Assembly: GCF_964656455.1 (NCBI RefSeq)
Contig: NC_135717.1
Span: forward strand, 136,786,308 to 136,850,307
From: Halichoerus grypus
Taxonomy: Eukaryota > Chordata > Mammalia > Carnivora > Phocidae
Direction of reading: 5' to 3'
DNA length: 64,000 nt
Made by a program: the position numbers and the translations under genes
Notes under the pieces: generated by a model
Seen by the model: the letters and a program-made list of their open reading frames with translations, nothing else
Database searches by the model: none
Told to the model about the DNA's origin: nothing
Part shown: piece by piece, positions 12,465 through 23,413 of the stretch
Numbering within the stretch: position 1 is the first letter of the stretch
Layout of the letters: each line of letters opens with the position of its first letter

Positions 12465-12615
12465 GTGGCTGCCTTTGGCTCAGGTCATGATCCCAGGGTC
12501 CTGGGCTCCCTGCTCAGTGGAGAGCCTGTTTCTCTCTCTCTCTCCCTCTGCCTGCCGCTCTGCCTACTTGTGTTCTCTCTCTACCTCTCTGTTAAATAAA
12601 ATCTTTAAAAAAAAA
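12465..12615 (+). mobile_element. CAN-SINE, copy 4, truncated and internally deleted
   Basis: Lacks the first ~35 bases of the tRNA-like head. The core is also shortened: GGGTCCTGG joins directly to GCTCCCTGCTCAG, with the box B-like part missing. The tail is normal (AAATAAAATCTTT plus A-run). The duplication AAGAACCATTTT lies at 12451-12462 and 12616-12627. Confidence 0.93.
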
Positions 12616-12707
12616 AAGAACCATTTTTAAACTCTGGTGTACAGTGACAAAACAGTGTTTCTTATTATTACAAATTGCTTCAGAAAGTTATGGCATTTAT
12701 TTTGCTG

Positions 12708-12713
<6 letters not shown>

Positions 12714-12742
<29 letters not shown>
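12714..12742. repeat. (TG)n microsatellite with G7 run
   Basis: About 14 pure TG units followed by TTGGGGGGG. Purity suggests it could be length-variable. Confidence 0.95.
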
Positions 12743-12749
12743 TGGGGGG

Positions 12750-13442
12750 GTTACTAAGGCATATTATCTGAATGAGGTAAACTTACATTTTTAGAGAAAA
12801 ATGGTCCAGTTCTGCATTAAGCACTGGCTGCATTTTTCCATTTAGTTTTTATCCAGACTTATTTTCATAATGTTGAAAATGTTTTTCTGGGTTCCTTTCA
12901 GAGACAAAGTAGTGTAAAGGTAAGAATCATAATCAGATTTAAAAAGTCCAAATATGATGAAAACCTTTTCTCAACTAAATAAAATAATTAAATGACCTAT
13001 TCACAAATTGAATTAATGAATATATTTCACATGTATCCTTATGGAAAAAACTAGGGCACCAAATTTATATTTATTTTAATGAATGTAGCCTATAGAGTTT
13101 TAGTTTTATGACACCCATAAAAAATAGCTATAACCTGTTTCCAAATAAGACATGACTTTAGTTATGATTCCAGAATTCCATGTCAGTAGGGGATTCATTG
13201 AGAATGTCTAATGGAGATGATCATATTCAATAGAGTATTAAAAAATTAATACAAACAGAAGAAACTGCAGTTGGGATATATGAAGACTTAATTCACTGTT
13301 TTCTACTTTATGAAAGAAAGTTTTGCTAATAAAACCTTATGTTTTATTAGGGTGTCAGTTGATTAATAACAATAATATACCATGGAAAATGTCTTAAGCA
13401 ATACCTTTATTAAGTTAATTTGAAATATATATGAAAAGAGTG
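12750..13442. other. unassigned AT-rich sequence
   Basis: Nothing recognised. Confidence 0.4.
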
Positions 13443-13450
13443 CTCTAGCC

Positions 13451-13673
13451 CAGGGGTCTATGAACTTTTTTCTTTACAGGTCCAGATGGTAAATATTTTA
13501 GGCTCTGTGGGGCATATGGGCTCTGATGCAACTACTGAATTAAACCAGAGTTAACTGCAGAAAATCCCTAGATGAATGGGTGTAGCAATGTTACAATAAA
13601 ACCTTATTTACAAAAGCAAGTGGTAAACCAGATGGATTTGGCCCACAGGCCTTGGTTCACCTTAGTTCACCTG
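13451..13673 (+). mobile_element. hAT-type non-autonomous DNA transposon (MER, Charlie group)
   Basis: Begins CAGGGGTCTATGAACTTTTT and continues GGTCCAGATGGTAAATATTTTAGGCTCTGTGGG, ... TACAATAAAACCTTATTTACAAAAGCA, ... GATTTGGCCCACAGGCC, ending near CACCTG. This is the layout of a common Charlie-derived MER element; I have not fixed the subfamily. The 8-base flanks CTCTAGCC (13443-13450) and TCCTAGTT (13674-13681) share a CTAG core and differ only by transitions, as expected of an old 8-bp hAT duplication. Confidence 0.85.
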
Positions 13674-13689
13674 TCCTAGTTAAACATAT

Positions 13690-14436
13690 TTTAAACATAT
13701 TTCTTTTACAAAGTAATGAATACTCAGATCCATAGTTTAACAAGTATCATCTGCAAAATCCTTTTCCTTGGGAAGAAAGGTGTTCCCTTCAGATACTTGT
13801 ACACCAAGACCTCAAAGGGATCTCTGCCATAGTGGAGACTTCATTTTTAGAAGTAATGCTTGACTAAGTCTGCAGAAACCTCTTTAGAAACTTGACTTTC
13901 ACAATTAGAAAACATGGAAGAAGAAAAGCACAGCTGCATAGGATATTGTGGACCGGTAATCAGTGGAATTGCTGATTATTTCCTGTGAGGACAATAGATC
14001 TTAATTTAGTTCTGCTTTCTTCAATCTTCCCCCTACATACGCATCTTTATGCTTTAATGGTGTATAGTGAGTATACCATTGCTGCTTTATCAAAATCCCA
14101 TGATAGGTCTGCTATATTTTTAGAGGTTGATTTGGTTGTTATAATTTAAATGTTTCATGATGTCCAAAAATCTTTAAAGCTGTCTTATCCTAGATTCTTT
14201 GTCATGAGAATCTATAATATCTCTTTCTGTGCCTTCTAACACAGAACCACGGGCTACCAGGAGCTTAGTAAAAGCTTTCTCAGTGTGAAGAGGTAGGATT
14301 TTTATTTGAACTAAAAATAAGATCTTGTTGAATAGAATATATTTAACAGGATAAATAAGAATCTTTCTCTCACTTCTAGACAAGAGGAAATATCTTGATG
14401 TATATATTTCAGTTACTTGAAATGACTCTCATCATT
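13690..14436. other. unassigned sequence
   Basis: No certain element. 14010-14160 has a weak resemblance to antisense L1 ORF2 end, too diverged to call. Confidence 0.4.
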
Positions 14437-14660
14437 CCATCTAAGAAATGCATTAACCAATTTCCTGTTGTTGACTCAGAGGTTGTTTCCAATCACTATA
14501 CCAAATAATGTTATAATGAATATTTAGATACAAATCTTTGAATGCTAAAGATAATTCCTAGAAGTAGAATACATAGGACTAATATTTTTAGGTTTTTCTA
14601 CATAACTTTGGAACAGTATGGGATATTTTTGTTTTAATTTTGCCATTCCATCTTTTTAAG
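14437..14660 (-). mobile_element. ancient L1 ORF2 end, antisense fragment
   Basis: CTGTTGTTGACTCAGAGGTTGTTTCCAATCACT, AATAATGTTATAATGAATATTTAG and TAATTCCTAGAAGTAGAATACATAGGA follow the order of the antisense L1M-type ORF2 C-terminus and 3' UTR. Highly decayed. Confidence 0.55.
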
Positions 14661-14734
14661 CTATATTTATTTGATTAAAAGTTTAAATTTTATGTGTTTA
14701 TTTGCCATGTGATTTCCTTCATTTGAAGATTTAT

Positions 14735-15720
14735 TCTTCCAACCAATATTTGTCATTGTCTACCTGTGCCAGAGACATCAGAGGGTCCTGAGTGATATGA
14801 GATTGCTATCTTTGAGGAGTTTAACTTGTGGTGTGTGTGTCTGTCAATTGTTTAACATATCTTTACTGAAAGTCTTCAAAGCACTGAGTATTTAACAATG
14901 AACAAGGCAGAAAAGTTCATTGTCCTGAGAAAGGAAGAGAAAGGTATTGAACACAGAGAGTTAATAAATTTTTTCAGATATTAATTCTATGAAGAAACTA
15001 GAGTAATATGGTAGAGGATAATCAGGGACAGTGGGATTTGGAAGGGGAATTCTGCTTTCTTTAGAGGGATATAATGAGACAATACTTAAGTTGAGATCTT
15101 AGTGATAAAAGGAAAGTAATCATGTTAAAATCTAACTGGAAGGTCTTCTAGCTTGATGGAAAAACAATTACAAAAGGGTCTGAGATAGTAGTGAATCTTC
15201 TGTCCTGGAGGGTTAGAAACACAACCAATGAGGCTAGAAGTATGAAAAACAAGGCGGGGAACACAGGGGAGTGAAATCAGAAAATTAGGAAGTGACCCGA
15301 TCAAGCAGGTTCTTGTAGACCAATGTAAGAAGTTGGATTTTTATTTCAAATATAGTAAGAAGGTATTGGGTAATTCTGAGTAGGGAAGTGCTAAGAAAGG
15401 AGCTGATAAATTGTTAGAAAAGGGAATAAAGTGATTAGAAACCTTGGTGAAGTAATAGATCTGGTGGACAAAATAAATACATAAAGTTAAAAATACAAGA
15501 TTATTCTAAGTGCTTTGACAGGTTTATAGGCGTCCATGGTGTGGTTACTTGAAGTAAAGTTGAGGTGGAATTCACTGTATTTGAGGGGGTCGAGGAAATT
15601 TGATGAGACATACAAAATGATATTGAAGTAAGAGATGATATCAGGCCTAGGAGAGGAGAAAGAATGAGAGGTATGAGTGATGTGGTAACAACAGATGATA
15701 ATCAAAGGGGGCAATAGAGT
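14735..15720 (-). mobile_element. L2 LINE, antisense, long fragment
   Basis: Reverse-oriented L2 3' half. There are two stacked 3'-end phrases (about 14745-14830 and 14850-14990). Then come AGTTGAGATCTTAGTGATAAAAGG, GGTCTGAGATAGTAGTG and GTGACCCGATCAAGCAGGTTCTTGTAGACCAATGTAAGAAGTTGGATTTTTAT, in L2 order. The right limit is vague; similarity fades after about 15.6 kb. No duplication found. Confidence 0.65.
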
Positions 15721-16219
15721 AGTGCCATAGATAATTAAAATAAGGGTTCACTACATGATGGTGAAAATGGATGGGTGATCAACTGGAAATCTAAAATGAG
15801 AGCTGGAAAAATACCACCTTACTCACCATTTCTATATTAAGTGGATGTTAGTGAAGCAAGTAACCTCAATTTGATATGGCCATAGGGGTGATGTATTCTG
15901 AGAACCAGCACATTTTGTTTATAGGAAGAAGTATTGGAGTGTGATAATACTGAACACTGAAGGGAAAAAAGAGGTGCCTGAGGCACTTTAGGGAGCCTTG
16001 GGAGGGATGAGAATACAGAAGGAGGTTCCAGAAGGGTAAAAGAACCACCTTATAAGAATGGGATATCATCATCTTTGATCAGAGTTCCAAACAGAAGTTA
16101 TTATGGACGCTTCAGATAAAACATGAAAATAATAATCATCTCATAGTGATCCCAGGACTCTCATCTCATGACGAAAACAGCCACAGCTCTTAGAACCAAA
16201 AAGATTCAGACTTTTCTTC
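15721..16219. other. probable continuation of the L2, otherwise unassigned
   Basis: Purine-rich text similar in character to the L2 on its left, but I cannot align it to a specific L2 segment. Confidence 0.35.
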
Positions 16220-16348
16220 ATGTATTATTTATTTGTTTATTAAAAAAAACTACTGAAGCATTTACCAGACATTACTGGGTGCTAGAATTCTAAAAAAAAA
16301 TAAGAAATGATCATTTCCCTCAAGAGGCTGTCTAGGAGAAAGAGGCAG
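16220..16348 (-). repeat. L2-like 3' end fragment
   Basis: TTTACCAGACATTACTGGGTGCTAGAATTC, AATGATCATTTCCCTCAAGAGGCTGTCTAGGAGAAAGAGGCAG matches the reverse-oriented L2 3'-end phrase order (gtgct, ...ccctcaa.gagc, ...agacag). Confidence 0.5.
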
Positions 16349-18280
16349 AATGTATTTTCTAAAGGTATATATAGAGTGACTATAATTATGTGTAAATTCA
16401 TAAAACATTAATCACCTTTGTTTGCTCTAAGATCAAAGTGCTCATTTTGAAGAAAACGTTTTTTCAAGAACTCCATACTAAAATATTTTTGTTAAGTAGT
16501 GCAGAATTTTAGGCTGAATTCCATACTGGATATAGCATACAGAGGCCAATGCCATATGTATTTATGAAAGGTCTTAAGCAATAGAGCTATTCATAATGGG
16601 AATTCTTCTAAGACAAATCTTAAATATATTTGGATCAGGGTCCAGGGCCTGCTACCCATCCCTGACTTTTACAGTGCAAATGTCCCATTATATTATTTAA
16701 GGATGGTTTGGTCTTTATTCAGAACAAACAGAGTAAGGTTGTTTGCTTAAAATGTATGCTGGACGTGTCAGAAGCAGTCAGATTTTTGTCATGCACTCAT
16801 TTTATGACAGATCCAGGCCATAGACATGAAGTTTGGCAAGTACCTTATAAATTATAGCTGTTCTGAAGCTTACAGCAATGGCTCTTAATTCAGGCCCACC
16901 TTCCAAAGATTCTTGCAAAAATAAAAATGATACAGTTACCTAATACAGGAATGCAAAGAGCAATTCCTCCAAAAACTAAGTTCTAAGCATCAGTAATAGT
17001 CTTAGATTTTTTATGAATTGGTTTTATTTTCCAACAAACCTAAAACTGTCACTATTAATAGAAAACCATGTTATATTATGTAATGTTTTCTTTAAAGTTT
17101 AGCCAGCCCTAATTCTAAAGTACTGGCACAGTTTTTGTTTGACAAAATCTCATCCACAATAGATGTGACACTAATGTCACGCTTTGTTTTATATTTATTG
17201 ATTTGGTAATCTTTAGATTCTAAATGGAAATGTCGCATAAAGGCTATCATTACTTGGAAGAACAATCTGTATCTCTTCACTCGTTAATTTAGAACAATTG
17301 TTCTGTATTAAGTGTTGAGTCAAATAAGAGACATTTTTTAGATGTTTGATTACATCAACAATAAAGATCGCAGTAGAAATCTAATATTCAAACTAGGAAA
17401 AAGAATCTAATAAATTAATGACCTTTAGGTTTTACCTGAGACAATCTAACACAAGAACCTGCGTGTTAAACCTGTAGATTAAATTTTCACGTTTACATAA
17501 AAAATTTTATGTAAACTTGTTATGATCTAATTTGTTTGTGCAAAGTGTAAAAAAAAAACCCCACAAAATTTCCTAAAGAATTTTTATTAACTATTTTTGA
17601 AAATCGCCAAAATTTTTTCATCTTTGTGTAATTAATTACCATTGACTTATTAAACATTCTAATTGACTTTCACAATTTTTATATCCCTTCTAGGAAATAT
17701 ATGCCAGGACATGATTCCCCTCAGGCTACTGAGAAAGATGAATCTCTCTTTCCCTTGCCTAGCGTTATAGAACGGTTTCTATGGGCCAACTTGAAGATTT
17801 TTTAATCATCCAATTCCAAAATCCACTAGTAGAAAAGTGCATTTCAGTCAAAATAAACCAACTTTAAACTATGGTACTTAAAGTGTAGCTATTAGTGTGT
17901 AATTGTATGAACTAATATGAAGTAACAGAAATAGTTCTCATTTTCCAGTCCTGCTAACCCAGCATTCTCCATTCAACTTTTGGTTTCAAGATAATGACTT
18001 TGCCATCGGTGGTATCCTGAAGTTCATGGCATAAATACTATCCTTAGTCAGGGGAACAGTTTCGGTGGGTACAACGGTTTTCTCATTAATGGCATTGAAG
18101 AGGTCAAATTATATCTTGACTCCAAAACATTTTATGCCAAAACAATAGTATAAATTTAGGTCTGATCTGCTTCAAAATAGAAAACCTTCCAAAGAGAATA
18201 AAGTTTCACTTTTTTCATCTAACTACATAGATAAAGACAATAATATGGAAAAATTTTAAATAAAAAAATAAAACAAGGAA
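16349..18280. other. unassigned sequence
   Basis: No interspersed repeat or exon recognised over almost 2 kb. It contains a strong short hairpin at 17491-17516, listed separately. Confidence 0.45.
17491..17516. repeat. perfect short inverted repeat (hairpin)
   Basis: Two 12-base arms, GTTTACATAAAA and TTTTATGTAAAC, separated by AA. Each arm carries a GTTTAC/GTAAAC core of the kind bound by forkhead proteins; binding is inference. Confidence 0.9.
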
Positions 18281-18333
18281 GAATTTAAATTTCGTAATAA
18301 GAACTCCCAAGATGGCTATGCCGTAAGTGAGAA
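18281..18333 (+). repeat. 53-bp repeat, copy A of an inverted pair
   Basis: This 53-base segment recurs in reverse orientation at 20977-21029 with one mismatch (18323 G versus the complement of T at 20987). Flanks on both sides are unrelated. The mismatch falls inside a GTAAGT splice-donor-like hexamer (18323-18328) present only in this copy. Confidence 0.95.
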
Positions 18334-18497
18334 GGCTCTTTCTTTGAACCTATAGTATGTCATAAGAAACTCTCTTTATACAAATGATCTGTGTTTATAT
18401 TACTTATTTATTTAGTGCATCCTTATTGGTTAGCTATAAGCAAAGACTGCACCTTGCTTACTATGGTATCATCTTTCTCCTGCAATATAAAAAGAAG

Positions 18498-18675
18498 GGA
18501 ATTAACATCTACTGAGTACCTACTATGTATCTTAATGGAACTAATCATTTGAAAAATACTAATGTTCACCACAACACAAAGAAACATATTATTTTCATTG
18601 TACACATGATGAAATAAAACCTGTGTAACTTGTTCAAGATCACAAAAATACAAAGGGAAAAGCCAGAAGAATAAC
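18498..18675 (+). repeat. MIR element
   Basis: Forward MIR: AATTAACATCTACTGAGTACCTACTATGTA, ... ATTATTTTCATTGTACACATGATGAAA, ... GTAACTTGTTCAAGATCACA. Conserved blocks are in order; the middle is diverged. Confidence 0.8.
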
Positions 18676-18792
18676 CCATGATTTTATGAAGCCAAAGCAT
18701 ATATTTGACCCACTAAATATTGTCTGTAATTTATTGGCAAAAATAAACTGAACAGCATGTATGGATAAGTTGTTAAAATGTTAAGTATTTCA

Positions 18793-18845
18793 AAGAAGGA
18801 AGAAGGAAAGGAAGGAGGAAAGGAGGAAGGGAGGGAGGGAGAAAA
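18793..18845. repeat. (GGAA)n purine tract
   Basis: AGAAGGAAGAAGGAAAGGAAGG and similar units grading into GGGAGGGAGGGAG. Pure purine on this strand apart from its edges. Confidence 0.9.
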
Positions 18846-19319
18846 ATGGCAGAAGGAGAGGAAGATGCTAACAAGTATTTGAAGCAGAAAATTTCAAGCA
18901 TTTTGGTTTGGAACATTTCATATAGAACATCCATGGGAGTACAGAAGGATAAATCAAAGTAACTTTCAGCTCAGTACATGATGAATATCCTTTAGGAGAA
19001 AAAAAAAGCACAGCTACTATTAAAAATGATTATTTTTAAAGGGATAGAATTCCTATTGATTTGGATTTCTTAGAGGAAGTAACCCAAATAAAAGACGCAT
19101 TGAATTGCTGTTGGCAACTACAAAAGGAATTTTATGAATGCCTGAAAGAGGAAATATATTTCTTTCAAGTAGATCAAGTTTATTCAACGGATGTTGCATA
19201 TGTATATAATTAAAGAGATCTATATCCTAGGAACTAAAATGATGATGAGACAGCTTTTATTTTGGATATCAAAGTCAAAAAGCATGTTAGTGTATGCCTC
19301 AGTTACTCCAAAAATGTCA

Positions 19320-19391
19320 GTTATGTGGTACACTTGAAATGAATATAACATTGTATGTCAACTATACATCAATAAAAAATAAATAAATAAA
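19320..19391 (+). mobile_element. L1 3' terminus, very short
   Basis: GTACACTTGAAATGAATATAACATTGTATGTCAACTATACATCAATAAAAAATAAATAAATAAA is the last ~70 bases of an L1 3' UTR with its tail. The insert is strongly 5'-truncated or an eroded remnant. Confidence 0.8.
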
Positions 19392-19571
19392 GGTGCTAAC
19401 CTCTGAACTACAATAAAAGTGTCAGGAACACTTTTGTGCTATGAAGCCTCAAAGAATATTGCTCAATGACAGTGATTTTTTGAGATAATAAGGCCATGGC
19501 CTCTACTTGGTTCTTTAAATACATGATTTGGAGTGTCACATAAGTCATTAAAATAGTCACAAATACCATTT

Positions 19572-19660
19572 GTGTATATATATGTCTATATCTGTGTATG
19601 TGTGTATACACACACATATGTATATACATATACAAATACATACACATAAATATAAATATA
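19572..19660. repeat. TA / CA imperfect microsatellite
   Basis: Alternating TATATA, TGTGTA and ACACACAC units, partly self-complementary (GTATACACACACATATGTATATAC). Confidence 0.9.
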
Positions 19661-20499
19661 GGATACATCTAATTACAAATACCTCTGAGTCTTGTGACAG
19701 AACAATATAAAAATGTTGGGGGTCATACCTATATATATGTTATTCTGATGGTTATATATCATGGTCAGATAAAAATAGTTATATAATTTATTAGCATATT
19801 TCAAAAAGTAGAATAGACAGGTGTTACTCACTTTCATTTTGGTCATCTTAAGACAAAGATATGCAGTGTGAACATGACATGATAACTGTTGAAGTATATG
19901 GAGTTAATATCTAAAAGATGTAGACATCTTATGAAAATACACAGTAAAATACATTCCTGAAGGGCATTAACAGAGTTTTTCCAACATGTGATTTTAGGAT
20001 ATTGAACCATTTTTTTAAAATGTATTTATTAAGGCTTTCTTTTCAACATACACTCCAAAGTGGTTCATAATAACAATAATTAAAATTTAAAATAATGATG
20101 ATCTTTAATAATAGGAAGCAATTATTGTGGTAATAATCTGTAGAAGATAACTTCAAGCAGCTAATAGCAAAGGCAAAATTATACGGACTGAATAATAGTG
20201 GTAATCAAATGAACAATTTCTCTACTAAAAATGCTTATTTCATGGCAACCTGGTTAATTAATATTGTCAGTTGCAAATCAATTCAAAACAAACAAGTATA
20301 TTAGCTAAGACAAATAAGAGGAACACCTTTCAAAATAATTGAGAAATCTCTTAAGCATCACAAAAGACTCAATTGATAAATATTTCTGGAGACAGACTTC
20401 AATTAGGTAAGTAGATAAGAAATATAGATGCAATGTTGAATTATGAATCATAATGTTAATTGACCCGGTTTGCATCATGCCGCAAATATTACCTAATGT

Positions 20500-20600
20500 T
20501 TAAACTCCATGAGCTCAGTGACTTTGTTTACCACTACATCCACAGATCTGACTCTTGCACATTGTAGGTGTTAAATAGTTATCTGTTGAATGAGTGCACT
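20500..20600 (+). repeat. L2 3' end
   Basis: AAACTCCATGAGCTCAGTGACTTTGTTTACCACTACATCCACAGATCTGACTCTTGCACATTGTAGGTGTTAAATAGTTATCTGTTGAATGAGTG is the classical L2 terminal phrase order. Confidence 0.85.
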
Positions 20601-20976
20601 GGGAGACGAAAAATCTCTTCTGAGAATCACCTTTGCAATGGGAAGATCCATATTTACTCCTTTCTTATATATGGGATGCACTTTCAATCTTTTCTCTGTG
20701 CTTTTCTGAGTCTATGTGTTACAAGGACATTTTTCAAGACAAAAAGATCGATAAATTGCTAAGTATGTGGCTGGCAGATTACTTTTTTTTTTTTTTTAAC
20801 ATCATTTCACCAAACATGTGGCCCAGAGGGAACTGGAAAGCTTAACATATGGGTTAAAGTGTTCCCTTTGGTGTTTCACTGTGGTACTGCACAGTAAAGT
20901 TTTATGAGTTCCAGGAAAACAAATGAAAACAGTAATTCAGACTCCAGTTTAACTATCTCTGTAACCTTAATTTTTG
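20601..20976. other. unassigned sequence with T16 run
   Basis: A T run at about 20782-20797 has no element attached. Two overlapping short forward frames (20568-20762, 20633-20845) show no protein signature. Confidence 0.4.
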
Positions 20977-21029
20977 TTCTCACTTATGGCATAGCCATCT
21001 TGGGAGTTCTTATTACGAAATTTAAATTC
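20977..21029 (-). repeat. 53-bp repeat, copy B of an inverted pair
   Basis: Reverse complement of 18281-18333 with a single difference, at 20987. Homology stops sharply at both ends, and no transposon termini or poly(A) are visible at either copy. Confidence 0.95.
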
Positions 21030-21596
21030 CTGAATCAACAGAGCAATTCAAACAGCAAAGCTGTCTAACCCATCAAAGAGGTTTGTGTCGTAGAGGGTGG
21101 CAGAAGGGCAGGAACGTCTCTCAGTTCATTCTTACAGTCTTAGTGACTATCACACTCTATCTGGTATTGTAAGAACCCTGACATTAAAGCCACAGATTTC
21201 TTATATTAAAACACTTCTTATCAGTGTCTCACCCCCAGCCCTCAGATGCTTGCTCAAGATTTCATGGTAAATGACTCACCAATACTACCAGCTCATTGAA
21301 TGTGATAAATAGGCAAGAGGTGAATACTGTCAATGATTATGGGATTAAAACTCTTGTCTAAAAAGAGTACAAAGAAGGTCTGAGAAAGGAAGATCTGGTC
21401 CTAAAAAAAGAAAGGAAGAAAGAACAGACCCAAAATAAGGTAAGTGGGTAAAGACATTTTATTATTGAGAATGAGAAGTTAATGGGCAGGCCAAGAGAAG
21501 TGACGACTATAGATGTGGGAGGGGAGGCTGGGGTAAAATTAAAAAGATAACTTAATTTGGTATCTTGTAGCTATCTAGCTCTGGCTCATATGTGTA
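21030..21596. other. unassigned sequence
   Basis: Contains an AAGGTAAGTGGG donor-like site (GTAAGT at 21440-21445) without a partner acceptor or a supporting frame. Confidence 0.4.
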
Positions 21597-21892
21597 AAAT
21601 ATGTGGAATTTAAGAAACAAAACAAATGAGCAAAGGGAAAAAAGAGAGAGAGAGGCAAACCAAGAAACAGACTCTTAACTATAGACAACAAACTGACAGT
21701 TACCAGAAAGGAGTTGGGGTGGTGGTGGGGAATGAGTTAAACAGGTGATGGGGATCAAGGAGGGCACTTGTGATGAACACTGGGTGTTGTATAGAAGTGC
21801 TGAATCACTATATTGTACACCTGAAACTAACATTACACTGTGTGTTAACTAACTGGAATTTAAATAAAAATGGAAAATAATAATAAAAAAAA
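21597..21892 (+). mobile_element. L1 3' UTR, carnivore type
   Basis: TATGTGGAATTTAAGAAACAAAACAAATGAGCAAAGGG, ... AAGGAGGGCACTTGTGATGAACACTGGGTGTTGTAT, ... GTACACCTGAAACTAACATTACACTGTGTGTTAACTAACTGGAATTTAAATAAAAATGG, then A-rich. It is a 5'-truncated insertion of about 0.3 kb. No duplication identified. Confidence 0.9.
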
Positions 21893-23063
21893 CCCAACAT
21901 GGTAAAGTCCAGGGTGAACGTGGTAAATTTTATGGAGCTTGGTTCCAGAACTTCAATATGCTTCAATATTTTTGAATAGTTCAATGACGTGTGAAGGTCT
22001 ACCTGTGCTATGGTAGGTGTCAAGATTGAATGAATAAATATTAAAAATATTATCTAAAATATATACAAAAATCCTCGATATTTCTTTCTTTTTAAATCAA
22101 TATTCCAGGTCATGTGAAATAAAATTACTGGGATAGACTCCAGTTGGCGTTCTGGTTTTCTATTCCTGGATTGGAAATGTCAGGGCTGAGCTATGTGTTG
22201 AATCTTGTCTCCTTCTCCCTGTGAATAAGGGAAGAGTATAAACAACACAGCTTTCTCGAAGTTAATGGAAAGGAAAGATGATTAAAGAAAGCACCCAGTA
22301 GGGAGCAGCCCAGGTTCCTCAGCTCTAGCCAGGGAACAGTAAACAATCAAGTGGAGTGTCACCATCTCCACTTAAGGGAAACACAGCCTATCGACAAAGG
22401 TTCTGAGGATGATTCAGATCCTCTGGGTGACTTAAGTCTTTGCATGAAGAAAATATAACCTTGCCATCAGAGAGTCAGTTTCCTTGCTCCATCCTTTGAG
22501 TTACTCGATACGTACAATACCAGCCATGAAGACATGGTTAGAACAGCCACATAGTCCTGGATTTTCTGAGTCAGTGCCACCTTAAAAATTTCGGTCTTGT
22601 TGTTGAAGTGTGTGTGCCCTAGATTTGGACTCAGGAAATAATGTCCCCCTACACCTGACATCACTGAGCATTAAAAAACCCCTATCTTAACTCAAATGGG
22701 ACAGAGAAAGGAAGAGGGGGTTTTCTTAGAGTTTCTACATTCCATGCCAATTTTCAGCTTCTTAAAGAGAAAGGATACAGGCTTTGAAGTATCAAAGAGA
22801 TCAGGATAGAAAAGAGGTTAGCAAAAAATATGAATTATTTTTAGATAAAGGATATTTGAAGACGATGGATTTAGCTTAGACACATTGTGAAATTTCTAGA
22901 GTGAAACTGGTGGAGCTACCCATTTAATGTACAAGACTGATCTTATTTCTCATCACTGGAGCAGTTAGAAAAGACCTTAGTGACCATAGGAATTGAGTAA
23001 ATATAATATAGATGCACCTGCTGTAATCTCCTCCACTCACTTGTTACACCTGTATGCATATAG
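21893..23063. other. unassigned sequence
   Basis: Repeat-free as far as I can see over about 1.1 kb. 22100-22450 has mixed composition and could be unique or constrained DNA; nothing coding is recognised. Confidence 0.4.
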
Positions 23064-23088
23064 GTGTGTGTGTGTGTGTGTGTGTGTT
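23064..23088. repeat. (GT)n microsatellite
   Basis: About 12 uninterrupted GT units ending in TTTG. Confidence 0.93.
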
Positions 23089-23107
23089 TGTTTTCTCAGC
23101 ATCTCCC

Positions 23108-23202
23108 CCATTATATTGTGAGATTCTTCAGAGTAAGGATATATTTTTTAACTATCTTTATGTTCTAGAGCCTGACATAGAATAGGCAATTAATAAATGT
23201 AT
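23108..23202 (+). repeat. L2 3' end
   Basis: CCCATTATATTGTGAGATTCTTCAGAGTAAGGATATA ... CTTTATGTTCTAGAGCCTGACATAGAATAGGCAATTAATAAATG matches the terminal L2 phrase. Confidence 0.85.
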
Positions 23203-23400
23203 GATTTTGTACAAGCTGTGCATACTTGAATGAATGAACACTATTTCCAAGAGAGAAAAAGTAAAACAATAGTTACATTAGTTTTAGCTAACATATTTAA
23301 ATACCTCGATGAAGAAGATAAAATCTTGGCCTTTAAAATGGAATATAATTCATTTCACTGACTTGTACGTAGGAAGCAGAAGGGGCATAGACTTGGGGCG

Positions 23401-23413
23401 GTTGCCTAGCAAC
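23401..23413. promoter_or_regulatory. X-box-like palindrome (RFX-type site)
   Basis: GTTGCCTAGCAAC has perfect GTTGC / GCAAC half-sites with a three-base spacer, the arrangement of RFX-family (X-box) binding sites. No promoter or gene start is visible nearby, so function is inference from the motif only. Confidence 0.4.

Noticed and set aside
18793..18845. purine tract considered as a CRISPR-like or satellite array
   Set aside because: Units are short and irregular with no spacers; it is an ordinary GGAA microsatellite.
21440..21445. GTAAGT donor-like sites here and at 26685-26690 and 55131-55136
   Set aside because: Isolated hexamers without matching acceptors or an exon-like frame; expected by chance at this length.
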